This document shows positions 34,405 through 44,462 of a stretch of 64,000 nt of DNA, in pieces. The position numbers and the translations under genes were made by a program. Position 1 is the stretch's first letter, and the number at the start of each line of letters is the position of its first letter. Location of the stretch: contig NC_019680.1 in assembly GCF_000316685.1 (NCBI RefSeq), positions 1,737,501-1,801,500 of the forward strand, in the 5' to 3' direction. The notes under the pieces were generated by a model, which worked only from the letters and a program-made list of their open reading frames with translations, did not search any database and was not told where the DNA came from. The DNA comes from Synechococcus sp. PCC 6312 (GTDB lineage Bacteria > Cyanobacteriota > Cyanobacteriia > Thermosynechococcales > Thermosynechococcaceae).

Positions 34405-34911
34405 GTGAATCGTCTCTATCGAATTGCGGTTAGCGTTTGTTTAGTTGGCTTACTGCTGATTACGGGCTGCACCCAGGCCCCGCCCTCACCCTTTGAGCAG
34501 GCCCAAATCAAAAGTACCCAGGCCAAAGCCACCCCCGCAGTCGCCCAAGATGCTACCCAAGGGAGTGAATTTAACAAATTTTTCCCCACCCCTGAACCAG
34601 GCTATGAGCGAGTTTATACCCAAGAGAAAAAGGGATTTGCCGAAGCTAAACTCATTAAAGACGGCAAGGATTTGGCCCTGTTAGCCATTTCCGACACCAC
34701 AAGCCTCCCCAGTGCCGCGGCTAAGTTTCAGAACAGTCCGAATCAAATTGCGGGCTATCCATCTGTTGAAATTGGCACGACCCAAAGCGCAATCTTGGTA
34801 GCAGATCGGTATCAAGTTAAGGTGCTTTCTCGGGATACAAGCTTCACCGCCGCCGACCGCCAGGCCTGGATTGAGAAATTTAACCTTGCTGGCCTGGCCC
34901 AACTTCCCTAA
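34405..34911 (+). CDS. Putative lipoprotein
   Basis: A 168-residue exported protein. A signal peptide (residues 1-22) ends in the lipobox LLITGC, predicting lipid attachment at Cys. The mature part begins with a low-complexity Pro/Ala/Thr linker, followed by FNKFFPTPEPGYERVYTQEK and strand-rich sequence; no named domain was recognised, though PsbP-like proteins look broadly similar. The GTG at 34405 was chosen because GGAGG lies seven bases before it. Confidence 0.7.
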   Translation: MNRLYRIAVSVCLVGLLLITGCTQAPPSPFEQAQIKSTQAKATPAVAQDATQGSEFNKFFPTPEPGYERVYTQEKKGFAEAKLIKDGKDLALLAISDTTSLPSAAAKFQNSPNQIAGYPSVEIGTTQSAILVADRYQVKVLSRDTSFTAADRQAWIEKFNLAGLAQLP

Positions 34912-34923
34912 AGGTTCTCGCCC

Positions 34924-35676
34924 ATGTTGCTTTACGATCCTCACACCCCAAACCTGCCCACCGCTGAAGACCTACCCTGCTCCGATGACACCCCTGTGGA
35001 TAATGAATGGCAAAACCTCATCCCCAATCTCCTCCTAGAAATTTTGGCTCGGCACTGGGGGCAACGGGATGGCTGGTTCTTTGGCGTAGATATGGGAATT
35101 TATTACGATCCCAACCGGCCTGCTGTAGTTCCTGATGGCTTCCTGAGCTTAGGGGTATCTCGATTTCGGGGTGAGGCCGGTCGCTTGAGCTATGTGCTTT
35201 GGGAAGAAGGGAATGTGATCCCCATTTTTACCTTGGAAGTCATCTCCAAAACCTATGGCCAGGAATATGAAGCTAAACGAGACCTCTACGCCGATTTAGG
35301 GATTCGTTACTACGCCATTTATCGCCCCATGCCCAACTATTGGCCCAAGCGGCAACCCTTAGAGATATATCGCCTCGAAAACGGTGAATATTTGCCGATG
35401 TTAGGAGAACGAATCTGGCTACCGGAAATTGGCCTGGCCTTGGGTCGAGAGATCAATACCTTTCGGGGCTACACCCGGGAATGGCTCTATTGGTACACCG
35501 AAACAGGGGAACGCTTAATGAGTGCAGAAGAAGCCTATCAGCAATCCCAACAATCACTTCAGGAAACCCAACAGGAACTCGAAGAAGCCCAACTCAAACT
35601 TCACCAGGCGAAGCAGGAAGCCGACCGACTTGCCGCCAAATTACGGGAGCTAGGCATTGACCCAGGCCAGGTATAA
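34924..35676 (+). CDS. Uma2-family (DUF820) PD-(D/E)XK-like protein with coiled coil
   Basis: A 250-residue protein of the DUF820/Uma2 group, very abundant in cyanobacteria. The fold core shows VVPDGFLSLGV (the PD-type Asp), IFTLEVISKTYGQE (E-V-x-S-K) and KRDLYADLGIRYYAIY, the usual PD-(D/E)XK-like arrangement. The last 50 residues (AEEAYQQSQQSLQETQQELE and on) form a coiled coil. Function is unknown despite the endonuclease label. It follows the lipoprotein by 12 bases. Confidence 0.88.
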   Translation: MLLYDPHTPNLPTAEDLPCSDDTPVDNEWQNLIPNLLLEILARHWGQRDGWFFGVDMGIYYDPNRPAVVPDGFLSLGVSRFRGEAGRLSYVLWEEGNVIPIFTLEVISKTYGQEYEAKRDLYADLGIRYYAIYRPMPNYWPKRQPLEIYRLENGEYLPMLGERIWLPEIGLALGREINTFRGYTREWLYWYTETGERLMSAEEAYQQSQQSLQETQQELEEAQLKLHQAKQEADRLAAKLRELGIDPGQV

Positions 35677-35738
35677 CCAAAACTCTCAAGATTAACCGAT
35701 CAGACCCCATCAACCCAGATTCAAGCGAGGAGACTATT

Positions 35739-36626
35739 GTGAGTGATTCAATTTTTAAGATTGTTGATCAACTGCCCACAGGTGGGGTGACTGTCATGGC
35801 TTTGAAGGCCCTGGATTTTGTTATCCCTGGTCAATGGAATAATTTAGTGGGGTTTGAAAATACGATTCGGCAAGTTACGGGGGAAACCGACCCTGGCCTG
35901 GTGCAGCAAATTGGCGAGCGGGCTGTTTATCTCTTTAATGATAAATCCCAAGGCTATCAACGGGCCCTCTGGCTCTATCAAACCGTGGATAGGACGGATT
36001 CCCTTTTGGGGGCAGCAGCCTTGGCTAATAAAGTCGGTGAAAAAATCTCATTTCTGGGATTTCTCGATAAGCTCACCCCCAAGCCGGAAAAAGCCCAGTC
36101 CTTAGATTTGACCATTAAACTGGTGGTCGAAGTCGTCGCCTTTTGCCAAATCAATGGGATTCCGGGAGACAGTATTGGGGACTTTTTACGGGCCTTGGCT
36201 GACTACGGCGGCGAATCCTTAATGCGGATGGCGGCCTTGGTCTGTTTTGATGGCCTCATCCCCCTGGGCCCAGATTTTATTTTAAAGTCCTTGGATGTCT
36301 TAAGAAATCTTCAACCCAAAGAACTGACGGAAAACCCGACCTTTAAAGCTGTTTCCAAGCTCATTCCTGGCGATGGCCCCGTTGAACAACTCGGATTTGT
36401 CTCCCAAAGCTTTAGTTCAGTCCAGGGCTGGATGGGGGATTTTATCGCCTCGCGAGACTTAACTCCCGAAAAAGTGGTCAATAGCCTGCAACGCTCTGTG
36501 GAACTCTCGAAAGATAATTTAGATGTTTTAGGTGCGTTTTTAGACATGAGTACCAACTACTACTATCACACCGGAGTTCAGACTCTGGCCCGGCGGCTGA
36601 TTGAACGGGCCGTCGCCGAAATCTAG
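35739..36626 (+). CDS. Conserved-looking protein of unknown function
   Basis: A 295-residue, almost entirely helical soluble protein that I do not recognise. Features: an N-terminal IVDQLPTGGVTVMALKALDF, a repeated pattern of amphipathic helices, and a C-terminal YYYHTGVQTLARRLIERAV. No signal peptide, Cys cluster or catalytic motif is visible. GTG start with GAGGAG upstream. It lies 62 bases after the Uma2 gene on the same strand. Codon use looks like that of its neighbours, so it is a genuine native gene. Confidence 0.7.
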   Translation: MSDSIFKIVDQLPTGGVTVMALKALDFVIPGQWNNLVGFENTIRQVTGETDPGLVQQIGERAVYLFNDKSQGYQRALWLYQTVDRTDSLLGAAALANKVGEKISFLGFLDKLTPKPEKAQSLDLTIKLVVEVVAFCQINGIPGDSIGDFLRALADYGGESLMRMAALVCFDGLIPLGPDFILKSLDVLRNLQPKELTENPTFKAVSKLIPGDGPVEQLGFVSQSFSSVQGWMGDFIASRDLTPEKVVNSLQRSVELSKDNLDVLGAFLDMSTNYYYHTGVQTLARRLIERAVAEI

Positions 36627-36941
36627 CCACAGGTTCGGCGATGATGCTAGACAGCATTTGTCTCGTCTTGGGGGAAGTCATTCATCACAGCCAAGCCTCG
36701 CCGGTGGGTCAATACCGTCACCCGGAACAGTTTTACTTTCTTGTCTTTAGAACCCCGCCGGATTTTGATAAGCTGCCTGTGAGCTAAGGCTTGAGAATCC
36801 TACTCTAGATTACCCAGCCGAATATAAGGATGCTTCCGCTGACAGTCATCGACGTGGCGGTTATATTTCAGCAGGCAGTAATCAACTTTCAATCCATTAA
36901 TTTTCCCAAAGTGGGAATGCTCTATCACCAGGCCTGTCTTT
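36627..36941. other. Intergenic stretch before the CPA antiporter gene
   Basis: 315 bases. A minus-strand frame (36800-36991) ends with protein-like sequence but overlaps the antiporter start, has no ribosome site and no family match; it may be a gene remnant. No other signals seen. Confidence 0.35.
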
Positions 36942-38195
36942 ATGGAAACCCAAACCCTACTCTTAATTTTGTTTGATATTTGCCTAATCATTGGCCTGGC
37001 CAGGCTAGTGGGTCATCTATTTACGCGAATCAATCAGCCACCCGTTATGGGAGAAATCGTGGCGGGGATTATGCTGGGGCCGTCTCTATTGGGTTGGTTG
37101 GCTCCCCAGGCCGAGGCTATCCTGTTTCCCAAGGATGTCATGCCCTCCATTTATTTACTTTCACAGATTGGTCTAATTTTCTTCATGTTTTTGGTCGGGC
37201 TAGACGTGAGTCCAGAAAATATGCGGGGACGGCTACGGGTGGCAATAGCGACATCCAACATCAGTATTTTAGTGCCCTTTGCCTTGGGAGTGAGCTTAGC
37301 CTTAACCCTGTTGCAGCCTTTACGCAATAATCCTGAGATTTCAAATTTGGCGTTTGCGCTCTTTTTGGGGGCGGCGATGTCGGTGACGGCCTTTCCTGTT
37401 TTGGCTCGAATTATTAAAGAAAAAAATCTCCAGAAAACTTCATTGGGACTATTAGCCCTCACCTGTGCCTCTGTAGATGACATCACAGCCTGGTGCTTAT
37501 TGGCGATGGCCATTATTGCGACCCGTTCCAATGATATTTTCTCGGCCTGGCCAACCTTCGTGGGAATTAGTATCTTTACCACGTTAATGATGACCGTGGG
37601 GCGGCGATGGATTGAACAACAAATGCGGGCCTGGGAGCGGCGGAGTCCCTTAACCCTCAACCAGCAAACAATGATTTATATTCTCTTAATCCTCAGTGCA
37701 ATTGGGACTCAGTTACTCAACATTGATGTAATTTTCGGTGGATTTATTATGGGGGTGATTATGCCCAAGAATCTGGCCAGTGCCGTCTATCTCCGAGAGC
37801 GAATTCAAGATTTTGTCACTATTTTTCTTTTGCCCTTATTTTTTGCCTATAGTGGCATTAACACTCAAATTGGCCTGGTGAATACACCGACTCTTTGGGG
37901 TTTAACTATCCTGATCCTATTAGCAGCAGTTTTAGGTAAGTTTGGGGGGACTTACTGGGTATCGCGTTGGACAGGCTTACCGGCTGGGGAGGCTGCGGCC
38001 TTGGGCCTGCTGATGAATACGCGGGGGTTAACAGAATTAATTATTCTCAATGTGGGCTTGAGTTTGAAGGTTATTTCTCCAGTCTTATTTACAATGCTGG
38101 TGATCATGGCCCTCGTTACCACGTTTATTGCCTCTCCTCTCATGGATCGGGTGTACCCAGGCCCCCTTAGTGACCCTAGTCGCTGGGTAAATTGA
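36942..38195 (+). CDS. CPA2-family cation/proton antiporter
   Basis: A 417-residue antiporter with about 12 membrane helices and no cytoplasmic regulatory tail. The family opening INQPPVMGEIVAGIMLGPSL is followed by FLVGLDVSPENMR, the ion-site helix ALTCASVDDITAWCLLAMAI (Asp-Asp), and the C-terminal MNTRGLTELIILNVGLSL. The NTRGLxE motif is typical of KefB/NapA-like members. Ion preference (Na+ or K+) cannot be told. It is distinct from the NhaS3-like gene near 10 kb. Confidence 0.88.
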   Translation: METQTLLLILFDICLIIGLARLVGHLFTRINQPPVMGEIVAGIMLGPSLLGWLAPQAEAILFPKDVMPSIYLLSQIGLIFFMFLVGLDVSPENMRGRLRVAIATSNISILVPFALGVSLALTLLQPLRNNPEISNLAFALFLGAAMSVTAFPVLARIIKEKNLQKTSLGLLALTCASVDDITAWCLLAMAIIATRSNDIFSAWPTFVGISIFTTLMMTVGRRWIEQQMRAWERRSPLTLNQQTMIYILLILSAIGTQLLNIDVIFGGFIMGVIMPKNLASAVYLRERIQDFVTIFLLPLFFAYSGINTQIGLVNTPTLWGLTILILLAAVLGKFGGTYWVSRWTGLPAGEAAALGLLMNTRGLTELIILNVGLSLKVISPVLFTMLVIMALVTTFIASPLMDRVYPGPLSDPSRWVN

Positions 38196-38206
38196 GAAAT
38201 CTAATT

Positions 38207-38419
38207 TTAGAAATTCAAGAGTTTTCCAGCAATCCACCCCAAAGCCAGGCCAATCATGAGGGCCCAAACTTGACCAGAGTCAACAAAATTATTCCAAGAC
38301 TTAGCAAAGTCGCTGCCGAGGGTATCTTTAAATTGTTGGGCAACAATAATTTGCTGGTGATGTAGCTCGATCTTGGCAGCCAAGGGTAAATAGGGTGAGG
38401 GCGAGGTCGGGGCAACCAT
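38207..38419 (-). CDS. Small single-helix membrane protein
   Basis: A 70-residue protein with a soluble N-terminal part (AAKIELHHQQIIVAQQFKDT) and a C-terminal membrane helix (VWALMIGLALGWIAGKLLNF). No family was recognised. It is convergent with the antiporter, 11 bases apart. The clear helix and an ATG support a real gene, but no ribosome site is obvious. Confidence 0.45.
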   Translation of the reverse strand: MVAPTSPSPYLPLAAKIELHHQQIIVAQQFKDTLGSDFAKSWNNFVDSGQVWALMIGLALGWIAGKLLNF

Positions 38420-38631
38420 AGGTAAACACTATCCTGCAAGAAGGTTGGAGATTGAGTCTTGTTAATCTTAACCTGCGCCTTGGAATCTGGCTGTGGATCT
38501 CCAGCAGAACTTCTGGTGCAAGTTGTCTCATCTAGTTTAGGGGTCGCGGTAGAAGCTTAGATAGAGACAGGGCAAGGGTCAGGAGGCAATCGGTTTTGAG
38601 TGGTGCAGGGTCGAGAACAGTCTGGATCAGG

Positions 38632-38958
38632 CTATAAGGCTGGGCGAATTGTAGTTTCAAACTCGGCTTGATCCTTGAGGATGCGAAAGACTTTATCCAT
38701 ACTGGTTAATTCAAAGAGCATTTTTACCTGTTCTGTCACACCACAGAGAAACAATTGCCCATTGGTTGTCCGGAGGTTTTTTAACGCCACCACCAACGCT
38801 CCCAGGCCAGAACTGTCCATAAACGTAATCTCTTTGCAGTCAATTAAGACCACAGTGACCCCGGCCTGGACTAAATCTACAATTTCTTGGCGAAAGGCTG
38901 TTGCTTGGGGGCCACCAAAAACACCAGTGGGCTGAATAATTTTGATCTGGGTACTCAT
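38632..38958 (-). CDS. STAS-domain anti-sigma factor antagonist
   Basis: A 108-residue SpoIIAA-like STAS protein. The phosphorylatable Ser lies in the typical ITFMDSSGLGALVVALK motif. Such proteins act in partner-switching with a serine kinase and a phosphatase. No partner kinase is adjacent, so targets are elsewhere. A GTP/NTP-binding role is not indicated. Single-gene transcript, as neighbours are over 90 bases away. Confidence 0.9.
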   Translation of the reverse strand: MSTQIKIIQPTGVFGGPQATAFRQEIVDLVQAGVTVVLIDCKEITFMDSSGLGALVVALKNLRTTNGQLFLCGVTEQVKMLFELTSMDKVFRILKDQAEFETTIRPAL

Positions 38959-39052
38959 GAGCTAGATTTACAGGGGGGATGCAACCCAATCAGTATAGCG
39001 GCAAAATACGGGGCCAGTAGGTCTAGGCAGATTGTGACACACTCACGAATCA

Positions 39053-39640
39053 TCATGATTTAACTAAGGGGTTTTGATTGAGAGCCATAGCACTAACCGT
39101 TTGGACAATTCGTTTCCGTCTCGTTTCGGCCCGTTTGGCACTATCAATCCAAGCGAGAATGTTTTTCTGAGCGGAGTTACTCAGGGCTTGAAAATTTTGG
39201 TTTGTCAGTTCATTGGCGGCTAAGGCCTGCTGCAAATCTGTGGGGACAATCAAGGCCTCAACCTGATCAAGGCTTGTCCATGAGCCATCTTCTTTGGCCC
39301 GGTTGATGATCTCCAGGCCCGCTTGTGTCATTAGCCCTTGCTTAATCAGGTCTTGGACATAGGATTTATTGAGCTTTGACCAGACACTCTTGGGTTTGCG
39401 GGGGGTAAAAATCTGCTGATAACGTTCTGCATCGATTGACTTGACCTTGCTATCAATCCAACCAAAGCAGAGGGCTTCTTGAACGGCCTCACTGTATTGA
39501 ATACTGGGCTGCTGACTCCTGACTTTGTAATACAGAAGCCAAATTCCTGCTGATGCCCGATGATTTATCTCCAGCCACTCCCGCCAGGCCTGGCGATTGG
39601 GGGCATAAAACGTCTTAAGTGTGTCATCAAACTTTGACAT
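39053..39640 (-). CDS. YdeI/OmpD-associated family protein
   Basis: A 195-residue soluble protein. The opening FYAPNRQAWREWLEINHRAS, GIWLLYYKV, CFGWIDSKVKSIDAERYQQI and TPRKPKSVWSKLNKSYV are diagnostic of the YdeI family, whose members have been linked to resistance to cationic peptides. The C terminus is a helical bundle ending in basic residues (RAETRRKRI). No operon partner. The biochemical role is unknown. Confidence 0.88.
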   Translation of the reverse strand: MSKFDDTLKTFYAPNRQAWREWLEINHRASAGIWLLYYKVRSQQPSIQYSEAVQEALCFGWIDSKVKSIDAERYQQIFTPRKPKSVWSKLNKSYVQDLIKQGLMTQAGLEIINRAKEDGSWTSLDQVEALIVPTDLQQALAANELTNQNFQALSNSAQKNILAWIDSAKRAETRRKRIVQTVSAMALNQNPLVKS

Positions 39641-39854
39641 GAGCGGAACCCTATCCAGGCCTGTTGTTGAGAGGCAAAGTTGCTGATTTTTATCTTAAAT
39701 GTTCAACCCTCCCTCTGGTGGCTAAAGGGGTCTTGTGCATAGATTTAAGGAAGTCAGCAAATAAGCTATTCTAGAAAATATTACTGCGATTGGCCGACAT
39801 CACGGTGCTACCCCTAGGAAATGTGGGTTCAACTGGGCCTAGGAGTGGAAGCGT

Positions 39855-40718
39855 ATGCCTTGGATTCGGATTACTAGTGCAGTGGTGGCCATCATTGTGG
39901 CCTTAGGATTTACCTTGCTGGGGGGCTGGTACTTTACCCTCGGCCTGGGAGCATTAGTGTATCTGGGGCAATTAGAGTATTTCGAGCTGGCCCGCGCTAA
40001 AGGCATTGTCCCCGCCACCAAAACCACCCTTGTCGTCAGTCAACTATTTTTAATTACCGCCTATAAACTTCCTCTAGTTGCTGATGCCATTTTTCCATTG
40101 GCCGGGACGATTATTTGCTTTTATTTGTTGTTTGAACCGAAACTGGCCTCGATTGCGGATATTTCCACATCCATTATGGGGTTGTTCTATGGCGGCTACT
40201 TACCAAGTTATTTAGTCCGGATTCGCCAACTCGGTGTGCCAGAGTCAACATTTCCCTTTGGAGGGTATTGGCCCACATCTTGGCAGCCCACAGAACTACC
40301 TCCAGGCCTGGCGATTACCCTTTTGGCCTTTGCCTGTATTTGGGCGGCGGATATTGGGGCCTATGTGATGGGAAAGTGGATTGGGAAAACCCCCTTGTCA
40401 GCAATTAGTCCGAAAAAAACGGTCGAAGGGGCAGTGTTTGGGATTTTGGGCAGTATTGGGATGGGCTTGGGGGGAGCTTGGGTTTTAGAGTGGCCCAGTT
40501 GGATTATTGCTGGCACCGGCCTAGGGGTGATGATTGGCATTACCAGCTTGCTGGGAGACTTAACGGAATCCATGATGAAACGGGATGCGGGGGTCAAAGA
40601 TTCGGGGGATTTAATTCCGGGCCACGGGGGTATTTTAGATCGGGCTGATAGTTATGTGTTCACCGCTCCCTTAGTTTATTATCTGATTACCCTCGGACTG
40701 CCCCTATTACCCCAGTAA
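39855..40718 (+). CDS. cdsA: Phosphatidate cytidylyltransferase
   Basis: Makes CDP-diacylglycerol from phosphatidate and CTP, the branch point to phosphatidylglycerol. The 287-residue membrane enzyme has about eight helices. The family signature stands near the C terminus: [20 protein letters not shown] then [11 protein letters not shown], with the catalytic acidic residues. [13 protein letters not shown] is also typical. The terminal region gives the usual length. Single gene, 152 bases before the DnaJ-like gene. Confidence 0.95.
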   Translation: MPWIRITSAVVAIIVALGFTLLGGWYFTLGLGALVYLGQLEYFELARAKGIVPATKTTLVVSQLFLITAYKLPLVADAIFPLAGTIICFYLLFEPKLASIADISTSIMGLFYGGYLPSYLVRIRQLGVPESTFPFGGYWPTSWQPTELPPGLAITLLAFACIWAADIGAYVMGKWIGKTPLSAISPKKTVEGAVFGILGSIGMGLGGAWVLEWPSWIIAGTGLGVMIGITSLLGDLTESMMKRDAGVKDSGDLIPGHGGILDRADSYVFTAPLVYYLITLGLPLLPQ

Positions 40719-40870
40719 TTCTCCTGGTTTGCTGCTGCTGCTGCCTGAGCCGTCAATGATTCGGTTATCTGGACAACCTGAATATTCCGTCCGGTAATTG
40801 GAAAACTTATCATACATTGTAGGTAGGAGAATTCTAAAACTTAATACTCTCTGGTTGGGGCAGAATTGCG

Positions 40871-41845
40871 ATGGCAGCAACAGATTTTAAGGACTACTAT
40901 CAAATTTTGGGAGTCACTAAGACCGCATCCGATGCTGAAATCCGCCAGGCCTTTCGCCGTCTCGCCCGCCAATACCATCCCGATTTAAATCCTGGGGATA
41001 AAGTGGCTGAAGCCAAGTTCAAAGAAATCAACGAAGCCCACGAAGTTCTTTCGGATAAAGAAAAACGCCAAAAATACGATCAATTTGGTCGCTATTGGCA
41101 GCAGCCTGGAGTTGGCGGGCCTGGGCCAGGAGCCAATGTTGACTTTAATAATATGGACTTTGACTTTGGCCGCTATAACAATTTTGATGAATTTATTAAT
41201 GAACTCCTGGGCCGCTTTGGCGGATATGGAGGGGCAACGGGGGGGGGGACAGGACAGACCTATACCTATGGAGAAGGCTTTCCAGGCCCTGGGGTTGGTT
41301 CTCCGGTGGGGGCGGATCGGGAGGCTGAGATTCAATTAACCTTCTCAGAAGCACTCAAGGGCTGCGAAAAGCGGCTGCAAGTGGGGCCAGAAACCATTAC
41401 CGTCCGAATTCCGGCAGGTGCGAAACCAGGCAGTAAAGTCCGAGTCAAAGGGAAGGGGCAAGCTAACCCTCTCAGTCAAATGCGCGGCGATTTATACCTG
41501 CGCGTCCAAATTACTCCCCACAGCTTCTTTAAATTTGACGGGGACAGTTTAACTTGTGAATTACCCATTGCCCCAGATGAAGCGGTCTTGGGTACTCAAG
41601 TTAATTTGCTGACTCCGGCTGGCTCTGTCAACTTGAATATCCCGGCTGGTGTTAGGTCTGGGCAATCCTTACGCCTACAGGGAAAAGGCTGGCCTGGGGT
41701 TAAGGGGGGCATGGGGGATCTCTTGGTTAAAATTCAAGTCATTACTCCGAAAGACCTGACAGCCGCCGAGCGAGACCTGTATCAACAACTGGCCAAACTT
41801 CGCCAGAGTAATCCCCGGGCTGGCCTGGAGAATCTGACTCTTTAG
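40871..41845 (+). CDS. DnaJ-like co-chaperone (CbpA type)
   Basis: A 324-residue Hsp40. A J-domain (residues 5-75) carries the HPD motif in ARQYHPDLNPGD. A Gly/Phe-rich linker (about 75-150, with FGGYGGATGGGTG) is followed by the two beta-rich substrate-binding domains (PAGAKPGSKVRVKGKG, PAGVRSGQSLRLQGKG). There is no zinc-finger region, so it is the type-II/CbpA class rather than true DnaJ. It stimulates DnaK ATPase activity. Confidence 0.93.
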   Translation: MAATDFKDYYQILGVTKTASDAEIRQAFRRLARQYHPDLNPGDKVAEAKFKEINEAHEVLSDKEKRQKYDQFGRYWQQPGVGGPGPGANVDFNNMDFDFGRYNNFDEFINELLGRFGGYGGATGGGTGQTYTYGEGFPGPGVGSPVGADREAEIQLTFSEALKGCEKRLQVGPETITVRIPAGAKPGSKVRVKGKGQANPLSQMRGDLYLRVQITPHSFFKFDGDSLTCELPIAPDEAVLGTQVNLLTPAGSVNLNIPAGVRSGQSLRLQGKGWPGVKGGMGDLLVKIQVITPKDLTAAERDLYQQLAKLRQSNPRAGLENLTL

Positions 41846-41883
41846 CCGGAAATTAAGTCGGTCATTAACTCAATTAATACGTC

Positions 41884-43569
41884 TCAACTCAGATTTAAGT
41901 CAGTGACGGCCCCTAAGCTACTGGAGGAAACCAATTTGGCGTATTTGGCCAGAACACCTTGGGTATAGCGCGGTTGTGGGGGTTGCCAGGCCTGGCGGCG
42001 TTGGGCCAATTCCTGATCCGAGATATTAAGTTGCAGCAGCCGTTTATGGGCATCAATGGTAATCAAGTCGCCCTCTTGAACCAGGCCAATAGTCCCCCCA
42101 ACTGCAGCTTCGGGAGCTACATGGCCAACCACCATGCCATAGGTTCCCCCAGAAAACCGCCCGTCCGTAATTAAACCCACGGTATCTCCCAGGCCCGCCC
42201 CAATAATCGCCGAAGTCGGCGCGAGCATTTCCCGCATCCCCGGCCCACCCTTTGGTCCTTCATAGCGAATTACGACCACATCCCCTGAGTTAATTTTGTT
42301 GGCGAGAATGGCATCTAAACAGGCTTCTTCGGAATCAAACACCCGCGCTGGCCCGGTGATGATTGGGTTTTTCACGCCGGAAATTTTTGCCACGGCCCCC
42401 TCGGTCGCCAGATTCCCCTTGAGAATTGCTAAGTGTCCAGAGGCGTACATGGGATTGTCCCAAGGCCGAATTACCTCTTGATCCGGGCGGGGTTCTGCGG
42501 GAATGTCTTTTAATACTTCAGCAACTGTTTGCCCCGTAATCGTGATGCAGTCCCCATGGAGCAACCCATGACTGAGGAGCATTTTCATCACCTGGGGAAT
42601 CCCACCCGCCTTGTGCAAATCCGTAGCCACATAACGGCCCGATGGCTTCATATCACAGAGAACTGGAACGCGCTCGCGAATGGCTTCAAAGTCATCCAGC
42701 ACTAAAGGCACACCTGCGGAATGGGCAATGGCCAGAAAGTGCAGCACCGCATTGGTTGAGCCACCCACGGCCATGATCACCGAGATGGCGTTTTCAATGG
42801 ATTTGCGGGTAATAATATTGCGGGGCCGGAGGTTATTGCGGATCGCCTCGACTAAAACTTTTCCCGCCAGTTGGGTATTCTCGGCTTTTTCAGGGTCTTC
42901 GGTGGCCATGGTGGAGGAATACATCAAACTCATCCCCATTGCTTCAAAGGCCGAGGACATCGTGTTAGCGGTAAACATCCCCCCACAGGAGCCAGCCCCC
43001 GGACAAGCGTTCCGTTCCACGGCAAAAAGACGAGCTTCCTCAATCCGACCGGCACTAAACTGACCTACGGCTTCAAAGGCGCTGACAACGGTTAAGTCTT
43101 CCCCCTCCAGATGTCCGGGTTTAATTGTTCCCCCATAAACAAAAACTGCCGGAATATTCATCCGGGCCATGGCAATCATTGCGCCGGGCATATTCTTATC
43201 ACAGCCGCCAATGGCCAAAACCCCATCCATACTCTGAGCATTACAGGCAGTTTCAATGGAGTCGGCAATCACATCCCGCGAAACTAGGGAATATTTCATC
43301 CCTTCTGTGCCCATAGAAATGCCATCGCTGACGGTAATGGTGCCAAAAATCTGCGGCATTCCTCCCCCGGCCCGAATCCCGGCCTGGGCCTGTTCTGCCA
43401 GAATCGCAATCCCCATATTGCAAGGGGTAATTGTACTGTAGGCACTGGCCACGCCAACGATGGGTTTGTTAAAATCCACATCCTCAAAGCCCACAGCCCG
43501 GAGCATGGCCCGATTGGGAGTCCGTTGTACGCCTTGGGTGATGATCCGACTCCGCCAATTGTCCGCCAT
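41884..43569 (-). CDS. ilvD: Dihydroxy-acid dehydratase
   Basis: The penultimate step of valine, isoleucine and leucine synthesis, 561 residues. Iron-sulfur ligand motifs are present: [13 protein letters not shown] and the [15 protein letters not shown] signature. The C-terminal [15 protein letters not shown] is typical of the active-site region. Length and order are normal for the [2Fe-2S]/[4Fe-4S] IlvD/Edd family, and the [17 protein letters not shown] motif supports IlvD. Single gene. Confidence 0.97.
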   Translation of the reverse strand: MADNWRSRIITQGVQRTPNRAMLRAVGFEDVDFNKPIVGVASAYSTITPCNMGIAILAEQAQAGIRAGGGMPQIFGTITVSDGISMGTEGMKYSLVSRDVIADSIETACNAQSMDGVLAIGGCDKNMPGAMIAMARMNIPAVFVYGGTIKPGHLEGEDLTVVSAFEAVGQFSAGRIEEARLFAVERNACPGAGSCGGMFTANTMSSAFEAMGMSLMYSSTMATEDPEKAENTQLAGKVLVEAIRNNLRPRNIITRKSIENAISVIMAVGGSTNAVLHFLAIAHSAGVPLVLDDFEAIRERVPVLCDMKPSGRYVATDLHKAGGIPQVMKMLLSHGLLHGDCITITGQTVAEVLKDIPAEPRPDQEVIRPWDNPMYASGHLAILKGNLATEGAVAKISGVKNPIITGPARVFDSEEACLDAILANKINSGDVVVIRYEGPKGGPGMREMLAPTSAIIGAGLGDTVGLITDGRFSGGTYGMVVGHVAPEAAVGGTIGLVQEGDLITIDAHKRLLQLNISDQELAQRRQAWQPPQPRYTQGVLAKYAKLVSSSSLGAVTDLNLS

Positions 43570-43743
43570 AAATCTTTCACTCAGGGTTATTAGTATTCTC
43601 AGTAGATTGAGTTATCCCATTTTCTCAGACTTTTGCCGGCTGTGGGCCTGTGTTAAGTTGTGAGTAGTAAATTAAAGATTCTGATTTTTTATCCAGGCCT
43701 GGAGTCTGGTCAACAACAGCAAGTAAATCCCCAATTGCGTCCT

Positions 43744-44178
43744 ATGAATCCGTCCTCCCTTCATGAACAGGATTTTTTGCAGTGGACAGAGCATCAAATC
43801 ACCTGTCTGAATCAAGGGTGTTGGCAAGAATTAGATGTCCTGAATTTAATCGAGGAGCTAGAGGCCCTGGGCCGACGAGAACAGCGGGAACTAGGTAGCT
43901 ATCTACAAGTCCTGTTACTTCATTTACTGAAATGCCGCTACCAACCAGAACGCAAAACAACGAGTTGGGAAATCACGATCAGCAATTGCCGAGATAGAAT
44001 CCAAGATTGTTTGGAAGACACTCCCAGTTTGCGGCGTTTTTTAGAGGACTCTGCCTGGCTCAACAAATACTATCAGCGGGCGCGCCGAGATGCGGCCAAG
44101 GAAACCCAAATGCCAATTCAGCGTTTTCCATCAGACTGTCCATTTTCAAGGCTGGAAATTTTGGCTTCTCAATCCTGA
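43744..44178 (+). CDS. DUF29-family protein
   Basis: A 144-residue helical protein of the cyanobacteria-rich DUF29 family. The diagnostic N terminus, LHEQDFLQWTEHQITCLNQG then LDVLNLIEELEALGRREQRE, and LLLHLLKCRYQPE are present. Function unknown. The ATG at 43744 matches family N termini; an in-frame GTG at 43660 would add 28 residues without family match. Confidence 0.85.
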   Translation: MNPSSLHEQDFLQWTEHQITCLNQGCWQELDVLNLIEELEALGRREQRELGSYLQVLLLHLLKCRYQPERKTTSWEITISNCRDRIQDCLEDTPSLRRFLEDSAWLNKYYQRARRDAAKETQMPIQRFPSDCPFSRLEILASQS

Positions 44179-44212
44179 TTTGTTAACCGTGAAGATTTAG
44201 TCCGTCCTGATC

Positions 44213-44458
44213 ATGCCTGAGTCTATTACTATCTGTTTTCAGTCTGAAGGCGTAACCATCCAGGCCAGTGTCGGGGATTCTTGGTTAGAGGTGGCGCACC
44301 AGGCCGGGATTGAGATTCCGACAGGATGTTTGCAGGGGTCTTGTGGGGCCTGTACGGTCGAGGTTGAGGAATTGGGTGAAGTGAGAACCTGTATTAGTGC
44401 CATTCCCCCAGGCCAGGCTCAGTACACTGTCTACTTATTTAGGGATCCCACGTGGTAG
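44213..44458 (+). CDS. Small [2Fe-2S] ferredoxin
   Basis: An 81-residue ferredoxin. Cluster ligands: CLQGSCGACTVEV (Cys-x4-Cys-x2-Cys) and the fourth Cys in RTCISAIPPG. The CLQGSCGAC form resembles ferredoxin domains of oxygenase reductases and other minor cyanobacterial ferredoxins rather than PetF. It lies 34 bases after the DUF29 gene and may share its transcript. Its redox partner is unknown. Confidence 0.88.
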   Translation: MPESITICFQSEGVTIQASVGDSWLEVAHQAGIEIPTGCLQGSCGACTVEVEELGEVRTCISAIPPGQAQYTVYLFRDPTW

Positions 44459-44462
44459 GAGT

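Noticed and set aside
36800-36991. Minus-strand frame ending in protein-like sequence (VDYCLLKYNRHVDDCQRKHP)
   Set aside because: Overlaps the start of the CPA antiporter, no family or ribosome site; at most a gene remnant.
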